In this document: positions 6,442 through 14,019 of the stretch, in pieces
Layout: each line of letters opens with the position of its first letter
Position numbering within the stretch: the first letter of the stretch is position 1
Notes under the pieces: model-generated
The model's input: the letters and a program-made list of their open reading frames with translations, nothing else
Told to the model about the DNA's origin: nothing
The model's database searches: none
Translations under genes and position numbers: made by a program
NCBI GenBank assembly: GCA_937983055.1
Contig: CALJLA010000213.1
Coordinates: 1-14,234, forward strand
DNA from: an uncultured Pseudomonadota bacterium
GTDB lineage: Bacteria > Pseudomonadota > Gammaproteobacteria > Burkholderiales > Eutrophovitaceae
Direction: 5' to 3'
Length of the DNA stretch: 14,234 bases

Positions 6442-7626
6442 ATGCGCGCCAAGCCGCTTTCCGGAATTCGCGTACTCGACCTTACCCGGCTGCTGCCGGG
6501 GCCGGTGTGCACGCTGCACCTCGCCGATCTCGGCGCCGACGTCATCAAGATCGAGGATACCGGGGCGGGCGATTACGCACGCACCCTTGGCATGCCGGCC
6601 GGCCGGCTGGCGCCGGTATTCCTCGCCATCAACCGCAACAAGCGCAGCCTCACGCTCGACCTGAAAAACCCGCAGGGCCAGTCGGTGCTGCGTCGTCTGG
6701 TGGCCACCGCGCAGGTGCTGATCGAGGGGTTTCGCCCGGGGGTCATGGAGCGGCTCGGCTTCGGCTACGACGCCTGCCTCGCCGTCAATCCGGCGCTGGT
6801 GTACTGCTCGGTCAGCGGCTACGGGCAGGACGGCCCTTACAGTGCCAAGGCCGGGCACGACATCAACTACATCGGCTATGCCGGCGTGCTGGACCAGATC
6901 GGCGCCGCGGGCGGCGATCCGGCGATTCCGAACCTGCAGATCGCCGACATCCTCGGCGGTGCGGTGGTGCCGGCGATGGCGATTCTCGCCGCGCTGTTCG
7001 ACGCGCAGCGCAGCGGCGCCGGCCGTCATATCGACGTGGGCATGTCCGAGGCGGTGTTCGCGCACAACTACCAGGCGCTGGCGGCGGTCGCCCGTCGAGG
7101 GCGCGCCGCGCCGCGCGGGCAGGACCTGCTGTCCGGCCGCGAACCCTGCTACGCCGTCTACCGAACCGCCGACGGCGGTCACATGGCGGTGGGGGCGCTG
7201 GAGAAGAAATTCTGGGAGCGGGTGTGCGACGTGCTCGGGCGTCCCGATCTGAAGGCCTGCCACTGGGAGAATCCGCAGCGTGACGCCGACCGGGGGCGTG
7301 CCGAACTGCAGCGCATCTTCGCCGCGCATCCGCGGGAACACTGGGTGCGCCTGTTTTCGGCGGAAGACTGCTGCGTGACGCCGGTGCTGGCCTTCGAAGA
7401 GGCGATGCACGATCCCCACCTCCTGTCGCGCGCAATGCTGTTCGCGGCCCGCCATCCCACGGCGGGCGAGGCGCTGCAGTTCTCGGCGCCGTTCCGGATG
7501 TCCGATCTGGAGATCGAGGCCGAACGGCCGGCCCCGGCCCAGGGCGAGCACACCGAGACGCTGCTCGCCGAGCTCGGCTACTCGGCCGCGGAGATTGCCG
7601 CGCTGCGCGCCGCGCAGGCGATCTGA
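6442..7626 (+). CDS. Alpha-methylacyl-CoA racemase-like family III (CaiB/BaiF) enzyme
   Basis: A 394-residue CaiB/BaiF-fold protein opening with PLSGIRVLDLTRLLPGPVC. Members either transfer CoA or racemise 2-methylacyl-CoA esters. This one keeps the racemase catalytic set: His139 in AGHDINYIGYAGVL, Asp169 in LQIADILGG and Glu254 in VGALEKKFW. These correspond to His126, Asp156 and Glu241 of the Mycobacterium tuberculosis enzyme with the same offset of 13 each time, and GHDINY is a hallmark of racemases rather than formyl- or carnitine-CoA transferases. It would interconvert (R)- and (S)-2-methylacyl-CoAs so that acyl-CoA dehydrogenases can use them. It is the last gene of the plus-strand operon. 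Its stop lies 21 bases from the stop of the convergent binding-protein gene. Confidence 0.87.
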   Translation: MRAKPLSGIRVLDLTRLLPGPVCTLHLADLGADVIKIEDTGAGDYARTLGMPAGRLAPVFLAINRNKRSLTLDLKNPQGQSVLRRLVATAQVLIEGFRPGVMERLGFGYDACLAVNPALVYCSVSGYGQDGPYSAKAGHDINYIGYAGVLDQIGAAGGDPAIPNLQIADILGGAVVPAMAILAALFDAQRSGAGRHIDVGMSEAVFAHNYQALAAVARRGRAAPRGQDLLSGREPCYAVYRTADGGHMAVGALEKKFWERVCDVLGRPDLKACHWENPQRDADRGRAELQRIFAAHPREHWVRLFSAEDCCVTPVLAFEEAMHDPHLLSRAMLFAARHPTAGEALQFSAPFRMSDLEIEAERPAPAQGEHTETLLAELGYSAAEIAALRAAQAI

Positions 7627-7647
7627 GCGGGCGACGGCTGCGCGAAC

Positions 7648-8523
7648 TTAATCCTCGTCCGGCTCCAGCCAGTATTCAACGGTATTGGGATGCGCCGCCA
7701 GCCACTGGCGCGCGGCGTCGCGTGCCGACATGTTGCGGACTTTCATCAGGTATTCCATGTCTTCAACCGCCTTGATCCACAGCTCCATTCGGCCGAGCAC
7801 ATTCAGGGGACGCTTGCCCAGGGTGTTGCGGATATTGTTGTGCGCGACCAGATAGGCGCTGTCGGCTTCGCCAAGCAGCTTGTTCGGCTCCTCCAGTATC
7901 CGCAGTTCGGCCACCCGGTTCAGATACTGAGGCCGCCACAGCGGCATGACGAACCACTTTTCATCGGCGATATTGCGGTTGAAGGCATCGATCCAGTCCG
8001 CCGCCTTGCCCGGTGCGAGCTCATAGCCGGCCGCGTCCAGCGCGTAGGTTTCGAAAACGCTCTTGGATCTGATCATCAGCCCCGAGTCGGCGCCGGGACC
8101 GCGGATGGTCTTCACCATGCGTTGCGCCACCGACGGTTTGGTCAGGTCGGCGACCGACTTCACTTCGGTTTCCGGCACGTAGGCGGGCACCGCCCAGAAC
8201 AGACGCGCGCCTTCGTACAGACGGGTGACGCGAAACAGGTTCTGCTGGTGCTCTTCCCAGTAGACCTGGTGGGTGTTGGGCAGCCAGGCGGCGACGAACA
8301 GATCGATCTCGCCGGCGCCGAGTTTTGGATAGATCTGGCTGTGCGAGCCGGCTTGCAGCGCCACGTTATAGCCCATGCGCTCGAGCATGTGCTGCACCAG
8401 GGCGGCGGTGACTTCGTAAAAGGACAGATCGACGTAGCCCAGCGTCACATGCCGGGCCTGCACCGGGCTCGCCAGCATCAGCGCCGCGAGCAGCGCGCAC
8501 AGTCTTGCCTTGAAGGATTTCAT
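7648..8523 (-). CDS. Glycine betaine/choline-type ABC transporter periplasmic binding protein
   Basis: A 291-residue OpuAC-type substrate-binding protein. Residues 1-23 form a signal peptide: a Lys/Arg start, a hydrophobic core LCALLAALMLA, and a likely cut after PVQA. The mature protein contains VAAWLPNTHQVYWEEH and FVMPLWRPQYLN, typical of betaine-family binding proteins, where Trp and Tyr side chains cage a quaternary ammonium. The ligand could be glycine betaine, choline, carnitine or proline betaine. No permease or ATPase gene is next to it here, so it must work with components encoded elsewhere, or another role applies. An AGGA lies about 8 bases upstream of the ATG. It follows the glutathione transferase gene on the same strand after 99 bases. 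Confidence 0.88.
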   Translation of the reverse strand: MKSFKARLCALLAALMLASPVQARHVTLGYVDLSFYEVTAALVQHMLERMGYNVALQAGSHSQIYPKLGAGEIDLFVAAWLPNTHQVYWEEHQQNLFRVTRLYEGARLFWAVPAYVPETEVKSVADLTKPSVAQRMVKTIRGPGADSGLMIRSKSVFETYALDAAGYELAPGKAADWIDAFNRNIADEKWFVMPLWRPQYLNRVAELRILEEPNKLLGEADSAYLVAHNNIRNTLGKRPLNVLGRMELWIKAVEDMEYLMKVRNMSARDAARQWLAAHPNTVEYWLEPDED

Positions 8524-8564
8524 GCGTGGGTCCTGAGGTTCGGATAAAGAATGCTTCGGGCGAA

Positions 8565-8578
8565 TGCGCCATGGCGCA
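8565..8578. promoter_or_regulatory. 14-base perfect palindrome upstream of the binding-protein gene
   Basis: TGCGCCATGGCGCA is a perfect palindrome centred about 48 bases before the start codon of the periplasmic binding protein, in the only sizeable gap of the minus-strand gene run. Its position would suit an operator for a dimeric regulator. In DNA this GC-rich a chance palindrome is possible, and I see no convincing sigma-70 boxes around it. No second copy was noticed elsewhere in the window. Confidence 0.25.
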
Positions 8579-8596
8579 CGCGGGCCCGGGGCGTTG

Positions 8597-8617
8597 ACCG
8601 GCCGCGGGGGCGCCGGT
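8597..8617 (-). terminator. Weak hairpin after the glutathione transferase gene
   Basis: ACCGGC and GCCGGT arms of 6 bases enclose a 9-base loop, starting 5 bases after the transferase stop codon on the minus strand. There is no U-run after it, so it is not a standard intrinsic terminator. It could stabilise the 3' end or attenuate read-through into the binding-protein gene. Confidence 0.25.
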
Positions 8618-8622
8618 TCCCG

Positions 8623-9243
8623 CTAGGTTAACGGCAGCATGACGGCTGACTGGTAGGCCGGCCGCTGCGACAGCAGCCCGAACCAGCGCTTCAGATGCAG
8701 TTGCGCCGGGCGCTCGATCGGCAGCGCCATCCAGCGCCAGATGGCGCAGCCCATCGGCACGTCGCCCATGGTCAGCGTCTCGCCGGCGATGTAGGGCCGT
8801 GTCTTCAGATGCGCGTCCAGGTAACCAAGGATCTCGGCAGTTCTCTGCAGCGACTCGTCCATTGCCTTCGGGTCGCGCTGGTCGACCGGCGTGCGCACCA
8901 GGTTCCAGAACAGCGGCCGAAAAGCCGGCCAGAAGGTGGTGCCCATCCAGTCCATCCAGCGATCGGCCTCGGCGCGCACCTTCAGGTCCTCCGGCCACAG
9001 GCGGCCGGCGCCGTGCCCGGCGCACAGGTAGCGCACGATTGCATTCGATTCCCACAGCACGAAGCCGTCGTCCTCGAGCGTCGGCACCAGGCCGTTTGGA
9101 TTGAGGTTGCGGTACTGCGGCGTGTTCACCACGCCGAATGGCCCGCCGGCGTCGATGCGTTCGTATTTGAGCGCCAGCTCTGCACAGGTCCACAGCACCT
9201 TCTGCACGTTGACCGAGTTGTCGCGGCCCCAGATCTTGAGCAT
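8623..9243 (-). CDS. Glutathione S-transferase family protein
   Basis: A 206-residue cytosolic GST. The N-terminal thioredoxin-like domain has WGRDNSVNVQKVLW, where Ser10 or Asn12 is the likely glutathione-activating residue. It also has the cis-proline turn NGLVPTLEDDG (Pro54) and the glutathione-binding pair Glu65-Ser66 in WESNAIVRYL. The C-terminal helical domain includes PYIAGETLTMGDVPMG, the N-capping region that helps folding. Substrate is unknown; such proteins usually conjugate, reduce or isomerise electrophiles. The gene starts 31 bases after nudC. Its ribosome site GGAG lies in a small 5-base-pair hairpin (9246-9258). Confidence 0.9.
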   Translation of the reverse strand: MLKIWGRDNSVNVQKVLWTCAELALKYERIDAGGPFGVVNTPQYRNLNPNGLVPTLEDDGFVLWESNAIVRYLCAGHGAGRLWPEDLKVRAEADRWMDWMGTTFWPAFRPLFWNLVRTPVDQRDPKAMDESLQRTAEILGYLDAHLKTRPYIAGETLTMGDVPMGCAIWRWMALPIERPAQLHLKRWFGLLSQRPAYQSAVMLPLT

Positions 9244-9274
9244 GGCGGAGGGTCTCCGGATGCGCGTCGGCGAT

Positions 9275-10144
9275 TCAGCCCGTCTGACGCAGTTCGTCGA
9301 GCATGGCCTCGATCAGCCGGCGCGACACGCTGATCGGGCTGGGCAGCGCCTGTGGCAGGCGCTCGATCGAGAACCAGTCCGCGGCTTCGATCTCCTGCGG
9401 GTCGATGGCGATCTCGCCGCCGGCATGCTCGCAGTGAAAGGCGATCATCAGCGAGTGCGGAAACGGCCACGGCTGGCTGGCGAAGTAGCGGATATTGCGC
9501 ACCTCGAGCCCGACTTCCTCGCGCACCTCCCGCGCCAGCGTCTGTTCCAGCGTCTCGCCCGGCTCGCTGAAGCCGGCCAGGGCGGAGTACATGCCGGGCG
9601 GAAAATGCGGCGAACGCGCGAGCAGGAACTCCTGCCCGCGCCGCACCAGGGCCATGATGGCCGGCGCGATGCGCGGATAGTGCAGCTGGCCGCAATTGGG
9701 GCACTGGCGCGCCCGCTCGCCGGGCTTGAGCAGGGTGGGCGTGCCGCAGCGGCCGCAGTACTTGTGGCTGCGGTCCCAGTCCATCACCTGGAACGCCCGG
9801 CCGGCCAGCGCGAGCACCGTCTCGTCGAGCGCGCCGAACAGCGCACGCAGGCCGGACCATTTCATGTCCGGCGGCGCGGTCGCGTCCTCCGGCACTTCGG
9901 CGGCGTAGCAGGGCAGATCGCCGAGCATGCCGAGAAACTGCGAGCGCAGGGGCGACAGCCCGAGCTCGGCCGGCGACAGCGCGCTCGGCACCCGGGTGGC
10001 GCCTTGCGCGCCGTGCACCAGGATCTGGTTGCCCTGGAACAGAAACCACAGCGCCTCGCGCTCGAGCCGCGAAGGCGCATGGCAGGAGGCGACGAACTGC
10101 TCCGGCGCGGCAAGAATCATCGGCATGTTGCGCGCCCGCAGCAC
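9275..10144 (-). CDS. nudC: NAD(H) pyrophosphatase / NAD-capped RNA decapping Nudix hydrolase
   Basis: A NudC-type hydrolase, 289 residues if the GTG at 10144 is used. It cleaves NADH to NMNH and AMP, and in characterised homologues also removes NAD caps from RNA. Visible elements are a zinc ribbon Cys130/Cys133 and Cys148/Cys151 (YCGRCGTP and QCPNCGQ), then a complete Nudix box from Gly191 to Leu213 with REVREEVGL. This is followed by the family-specific SQPWPFPHSLM motif (223 onward). The start is uncertain: the GTG lies 6 bases after the lpdA stop, with an AAGAAG stretch as possible ribosome site. ATG codons 7 and 9 of this frame are alternatives giving 283 or 281 residues. It is probably cotranscribed with lpdA. 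Confidence 0.93.
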   Translation of the reverse strand: MLRARNMPMILAAPEQFVASCHAPSRLEREALWFLFQGNQILVHGAQGATRVPSALSPAELGLSPLRSQFLGMLGDLPCYAAEVPEDATAPPDMKWSGLRALFGALDETVLALAGRAFQVMDWDRSHKYCGRCGTPTLLKPGERARQCPNCGQLHYPRIAPAIMALVRRGQEFLLARSPHFPPGMYSALAGFSEPGETLEQTLAREVREEVGLEVRNIRYFASQPWPFPHSLMIAFHCEHAGGEIAIDPQEIEAADWFSIERLPQALPSPISVSRRLIEAMLDELRQTG

Positions 10145-10150
10145 ATGCGG

Positions 10151-11932
10151 TTACTTCTTTTTAGGCATGTACAGATCGGTGATCGAGCCTTCGGCGATCT
10201 CGGCGGCGAAGAACACCGTCTCCGACAATGTCGGATGCGGATGGATGGTCAGCCCGATGTCCTCGGCGTCGGCGCCCATTTCCAGCGCCAGCACCGTCTC
10301 CGCGATCAGCTCGCCGGCATTGGGGCCGACCATGCCGGCGCCGAGCAGGCGCTTGCTCCCGGCATCGAAGATGAGCTTCGTCATGCCCTCGTCGCGTGCG
10401 GTCGCGAGCGCGCGGCCGCTGGCCGCCCAGGGGAAGGCCGCCTTCTCGATGGCGATGCCGTCCGCCTTTGCCTGCGTTTCGGTCAGCCCCATCCAGGCGA
10501 TTTCCGGATCGGTGTAGGCAACCGAGGGAATGGTGCGCGCGTCGAAGGCACCCTTGTGGCCGGCGATGATCTCGGCGGCGAGCTTGCCTTCGTGGGTGGC
10601 CTTGTGCGCGAGCATCGGCTCGCCGACGATGTCGCCGATCGCGTAGATGTGCGGCACGTTGGTGCGCATCTGGCGGTCGACCGCGATGTAGCCGCGCTCG
10701 TCGACCTTGACGCCGGCGGCCTCCGCCTCGATCGCCTTGCCGTTGGGCCGGCGGCCGACCGACAGCAGCACGCGGTCGTAGACCTGCGGCTCGGGCGCGC
10801 TTTCGCCCTCGAAGGTCGCCTTCAGTCCGCCCTTCTGCGCCTCGAGCTTGGTGACCTTGGTCTTCAGCAGGATCGCCTCGTAACGCTTCTCGATGCGCTT
10901 GTGCAGCGGCCGGATCAGATCGCGGTCGGCGCCGGGGATCAGCCCGTCCATCAGCTCGACCACGGTTACTTTCGAGCCGAGTGCGTCGTATACCGTGGCC
11001 ATCTCCAGGCCGATGATGCCGCCGCCGATCACCAGCAGCCGCTTCGGAATGTCTGCGAGTTCGAGCGCCCCGGTCGAGTCCATCAGGCGATCGTCGTCGT
11101 AGGGAAAACCCGGGATGCGCGCCGACTGCGAGCCGGCGGCGATGATGGCGTTGTCGAACGACACCTTCTTCACGCCGTCGGCGGTCTTGACTTCGATCAT
11201 GTGCGGCGAGGTAAAGCGGCCGACGCCTTCCACCACGGTGACCTTGCGCTGCTTGGCAAGGCCGGCCAGGCCCTTGGTCAGGCGGCCCACCACGCTTTCC
11301 TTCCAGCCGCGCAGCTTGTCGAGGTCGACCTTCGGTTTGCCGAAGCCGATCCCAAGGTGCGACATCTCCTCCGCCTCGGAGACCACCCTAGCGGCATGCA
11401 GCAGTGCCTTGGACGGTATGCAGCCCACGTTCAGGCACACGCCGCCCAGCGAGGCATAGCGCTCGATCAGCACGACCTTCTTGCCAAGATCCGCCGCGCG
11501 GAACGCGGCGGTATAGCCACCGGGCCCGGAGCCGAGCACCGCAACCTCTGCATGGATATCGCCCTGCTGCACCGGCGCGCTTTTCGCCGGCGTGGCTGCC
11601 GCTGCGGCCGGCGCTGCCGCTTTGGGCGCCTCGGCCTTCGGTGCTTCGGCTTTAGGCGCCTCGGTTTTCTGCGCCGGTGCCTTGGCTTCGGCATCACCTT
11701 CCAGCATCAGGATCAGGCTGCCTTCCGAGACCTTGTCGCCAACCTTGACCTTCAGCTCCTTGACGACACCGGCCTGCGGTGACGGCACTTCCATCGTCGC
11801 CTTGTCCGATTCCAGCGTGACCAGCGAGTCTTCCTTGGCGACGCTGTCGCCCGGCTTGACCAGCACTTCGATCACCGGCACGTCCTTGAAATCGCCGATG
11901 TCGGGCACCTTGACTTCGATCACCTTGCTCAT
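10151..11932 (-). CDS. lpdA: Dihydrolipoamide dehydrogenase (E3) with N-terminal lipoyl domain
   Basis: A 593-residue E3 component. Residues 1-80 form a lipoyl domain with the lipoylated Lys44 in LESDKATMEVP. Residues about 82-123 are a flexible Ala/Pro/Lys linker built on repeats of EAPKA. The flavoprotein part begins with the FAD loop GSGPGG (134-139) and has redox-active Cys166 and Cys171 in GGVCLNVGCIPSK. The NAD loop VIGGGIIGLE and the C-terminal base pair His566/Glu571 in HPHPTLSE follow. It reoxidises dihydrolipoamide of the pyruvate dehydrogenase complex; the extra lipoyl domain is a known betaproteobacterial/Neisseria variant. A clear GGGAG sits 4 bases before the ATG. The E1 and E2 genes are not in the window: upstream is proA and downstream nudC. 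Confidence 0.96.
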   Translation of the reverse strand: MSKVIEVKVPDIGDFKDVPVIEVLVKPGDSVAKEDSLVTLESDKATMEVPSPQAGVVKELKVKVGDKVSEGSLILMLEGDAEAKAPAQKTEAPKAEAPKAEAPKAAAPAAAAATPAKSAPVQQGDIHAEVAVLGSGPGGYTAAFRAADLGKKVVLIERYASLGGVCLNVGCIPSKALLHAARVVSEAEEMSHLGIGFGKPKVDLDKLRGWKESVVGRLTKGLAGLAKQRKVTVVEGVGRFTSPHMIEVKTADGVKKVSFDNAIIAAGSQSARIPGFPYDDDRLMDSTGALELADIPKRLLVIGGGIIGLEMATVYDALGSKVTVVELMDGLIPGADRDLIRPLHKRIEKRYEAILLKTKVTKLEAQKGGLKATFEGESAPEPQVYDRVLLSVGRRPNGKAIEAEAAGVKVDERGYIAVDRQMRTNVPHIYAIGDIVGEPMLAHKATHEGKLAAEIIAGHKGAFDARTIPSVAYTDPEIAWMGLTETQAKADGIAIEKAAFPWAASGRALATARDEGMTKLIFDAGSKRLLGAGMVGPNAGELIAETVLALEMGADAEDIGLTIHPHPTLSETVFFAAEIAEGSITDLYMPKKK

Positions 11933-11959
11933 CTCGCTCCCTTTATTGTCGTTCGTGCT

Positions 11960-13216
11960 TCAGCTTCGCACATGGCCGTCGCCGAGCACCACCCATTTCA
12001 GCGACGTCAGGCCCTCCAGCCCGACCGGGCCGCGTGCGTGCAGCTTGTCGGTGGAAATGCCGATCTCCGCGCCCAGCCCGTATTCGTAACCGTCGGCAAA
12101 CCGGGTCGATGCGTTGACCATCACCGAGCTCGAATCCACCTCGCGCAGGAACCGCCGCGCAAGCGTCCAGTCCTCGGTGACGACGGCATCGGTGTGCTGC
12201 GAGCCGTACAGGGCGATGTGCTCGATCGCCTGGTCGGCACTGTCCACGACCCGCACCGACAGGATCGGCGCCAGGTACTCGGTGTACCAGTCTTCTTCGC
12301 TGGCGGCTTTCATCTGCGGCACCAGCGCGCGCGCACGCTCGTCGCCGCGCAGTTCGACGCCTTTCGCGAGGTAGATGGCCGCCAGCGGCGGCAGCACCCG
12401 TGCGGCCACCCCGGCATGCACCAGCAGCGTCTCCATGGTGTTGCAGGTGCCGTAGCGCTGTGTCTTGGCGTTGTCGGCGATGGCGATCGCCTTCTGCAGG
12501 TCGGCCTGCGCATCGATGTAGACGTGGCACACGCCGTCCAGATGCTTCAGCACCGGAATACGCGATTCCGCCGACACCCGTTCGATCAGGCTTTTTCCCC
12601 CGCGCGGCACGATGATGTCGACGTAGTCGCGCATGGTGAGCAACTCGCCGACGGCCGCCCGGTCGGTGGTTTCGACCACCTGCACTGCTTCTGCCGGAAG
12701 GCCGGCCGCTCGCAGGCCTTCGTGCACGCAGGCGCCGATCGCCTGATTGGAGTGAATCGATTCCGAGCCGCCGCGCAGGATGGCCGCATTGCCGGACTTC
12801 AGACACAGGCCGGCGGCATCCGCGGTGACGTTCGGGCGCGATTCGTAAATGATGCCGATGACGCCAAGCGGCACCCGCATGCGACCGACCTGAATGCCGG
12901 TGGGCCGGTAGCGCAAGCCTTCGATCTCGCCGACCGGGTCGGACAGCGCCGCGATCTCGCGCAGCCCGGTCGCCATTGCCTCGATGCTCTTCTCGCTCAG
13001 GGTCAGGCGATCGACCATCGCCGGCTCCAGTCCCCGTGCGCGGGCGGCCTCGACATCCTTCGCATTGGCCGCGAGCAGGCGCGCGCCATCGCGGGTGAGC
13101 GCCGCGGCGATGGTCTCGAGCGCCTGATTCTTCATGCGCGTGGGCGCGCGCGCCAATGCCCGCGAGGCGGCGCGCGCGGCCCGCCCGACGGCATGCATAT
13201 ACGATTGAATGTCCAT
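11960..13216 (-). CDS. proA: Glutamate-5-semialdehyde dehydrogenase (gamma-glutamyl phosphate reductase)
   Basis: A 418-residue aldehyde-dehydrogenase-fold enzyme, normal for ProA. It reduces gamma-glutamyl phosphate with NADPH, the second step of proline synthesis. The nucleophile is Cys258 in AKTQRYGTCNTMETLLV. Other typical blocks are PLGVIGIIYESRPNVTADAAGLC, LRGGSESIHSN, IIVPRGGKSLIERV and the C-terminal GLGAEIGISTDKLHARGPVGLEGLT. The start MDIQSYMHAVG lies 11 bases after the holA stop with only a weak GAG ribosome site. holA-proA adjacency is commonly seen in betaproteobacteria. proB is not in the window. Confidence 0.97.
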   Translation of the reverse strand: MDIQSYMHAVGRAARAASRALARAPTRMKNQALETIAAALTRDGARLLAANAKDVEAARARGLEPAMVDRLTLSEKSIEAMATGLREIAALSDPVGEIEGLRYRPTGIQVGRMRVPLGVIGIIYESRPNVTADAAGLCLKSGNAAILRGGSESIHSNQAIGACVHEGLRAAGLPAEAVQVVETTDRAAVGELLTMRDYVDIIVPRGGKSLIERVSAESRIPVLKHLDGVCHVYIDAQADLQKAIAIADNAKTQRYGTCNTMETLLVHAGVAARVLPPLAAIYLAKGVELRGDERARALVPQMKAASEEDWYTEYLAPILSVRVVDSADQAIEHIALYGSQHTDAVVTEDWTLARRFLREVDSSSVMVNASTRFADGYEYGLGAEIGISTDKLHARGPVGLEGLTSLKWVVLGDGHVRS

Positions 13217-13227
13217 GAAAATCTCGC

Positions 13228-13986
13228 TCAGGCCGACCGCGAGATTCTACCGCCATTGGTTGCGCGCAGGCCGGCCGCCGGTGGCGGCATCAGGGCCAGC
13301 CCGAGCGCAAGCAGCGCATCCCAGGGATCGCCCACTGCCAGGCCCTTGATCTGGCGGTCGATCGCCGCTGCCTGTTCCAGCGCGCCGAACAATCGCGACT
13401 GGCTCAGCCGGGCAAGCGCGCGCGGCATCAGCTGCTGGCGTGCCCCCCACACCCGGGCCGCTTTCATGGCCTGCGCCTGCGGCATGCCGTCTGCGGTCAT
13501 GGCGGCGACGCGCGCCATCGAGCGCACCTCTTCCGCGATTACCCAGAGTACCAGCGGCGCAGCCGTGCCCTCGGCGCGCACGCCGTCGAGCACGCGCACG
13601 AAGTGGGCGCGGTCGCCGCGCAGCAGGGTTGGGCCCAGCTCGAACACGTCGTAGCGCGCAACGTCGACCACCGCCTGCTTCACCGCCTCGATCGCGATCT
13701 TGCCCGGCCCCAGCAGCAGCGCCAGCTTCTGCACTTCCTGAAAGGCGGCCATCAGGTTGCCTTCCACCCGGTCCGCGATGAACTCCAGCGTTTCCGGGTC
13801 GGCGCTCTGCTCCTGGGCAGCCAGGCGCCCGGCGATCCACCGCGGCAACTGCTCGCGGCCGACCGTCCGGGCATGTACGGTAACGCCGCCGGAATCCAGC
13901 GCCTGGAACCAGCGGTTGTTCAGCGCCTGGCGATCGAGCGCCGGCAGGCTGACCACGGCGACCGTGTCAAGCGGCGGCGGCGCCGC
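13228..13986 (-). CDS. holA: DNA polymerase III delta subunit, truncated at the N-terminus
   Basis: The frame encodes about 250 residues that follow the C-terminal two thirds of HolA, the clamp-loader subunit that opens the beta clamp. Matching blocks are VVSLPALDRQALNNRWFQAL, LPRWIAGRLAAQ, EGNLMAAFQEVQKLALLL and RVWGARQQLMPRALARLSQS (domains II and III). Similarity reaches back through APPPLDTV to about 13986, where the frame runs into a stop (TAG at 13993-13995). Roughly 105-115 N-terminal residues are missing, including the beta-clamp-binding element. The GTG at 13956 is only a formal start, since homologous residues continue upstream of it. holA is normally essential, so either an intact copy exists elsewhere or the joint is an assembly or amplification artefact. 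The stop is 11 bases before proA. Confidence 0.85.
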   Translation of the reverse strand, partial: AAPPPLDTVAVVSLPALDRQALNNRWFQALDSGGVTVHARTVGREQLPRWIAGRLAAQEQSADPETLEFIADRVEGNLMAAFQEVQKLALLLGPGKIAIEAVKQAVVDVARYDVFELGPTLLRGDRAHFVRVLDGVRAEGTAAPLVLWVIAEEVRSMARVAAMTADGMPQAQAMKAARVWGARQQLMPRALARLSQSRLFGALEQAAAIDRQIKGLAVGDPWDALLALGLALMPPPAAGLRATNGGRISRSA

Positions 13987-13987
13987 C
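13976..13987. repeat. GC-only palindrome at the holA breakpoint
   Basis: GGCGGCGCCGCC is a perfect 12-base palindrome lying exactly where holA similarity ends and unrelated sequence begins. Part of it still encodes HolA-like residues (APPP). Such short inverted repeats are frequent endpoints of chimeric joins and of some recombination events. Confidence 0.5.
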
Positions 13988-14019
13988 CGTCTCTACTCGG
14001 TGATGCTCGGCTCGCTGGA

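Noticed and set aside
5806..7551. 581-residue minus-strand open frame opposite the DUF2889 and racemase genes
   Set aside because: Antisense of two recognised genes; low-complexity Arg/His/Gln composition.
11630..11690. Short near-repeats in lpdA
   Set aside because: They encode the EAPKA-type flexible linker between the lipoyl and flavoprotein domains, a normal feature, not a mobile or regulatory repeat.
9101..11782. 893-residue plus-strand open frame opposite gst, nudC and lpdA
   Set aside because: It spans three well-identified genes on the other strand and has shadow-type composition (Arg, His, Gln, Gly); no domain recognisable.
11972..13654. 560-residue plus-strand open frame opposite proA and holA
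   Set aside because: Antisense of two recognised genes, no recognisable motif, and ends in a Ser/Arg-rich stretch typical of shadow frames.
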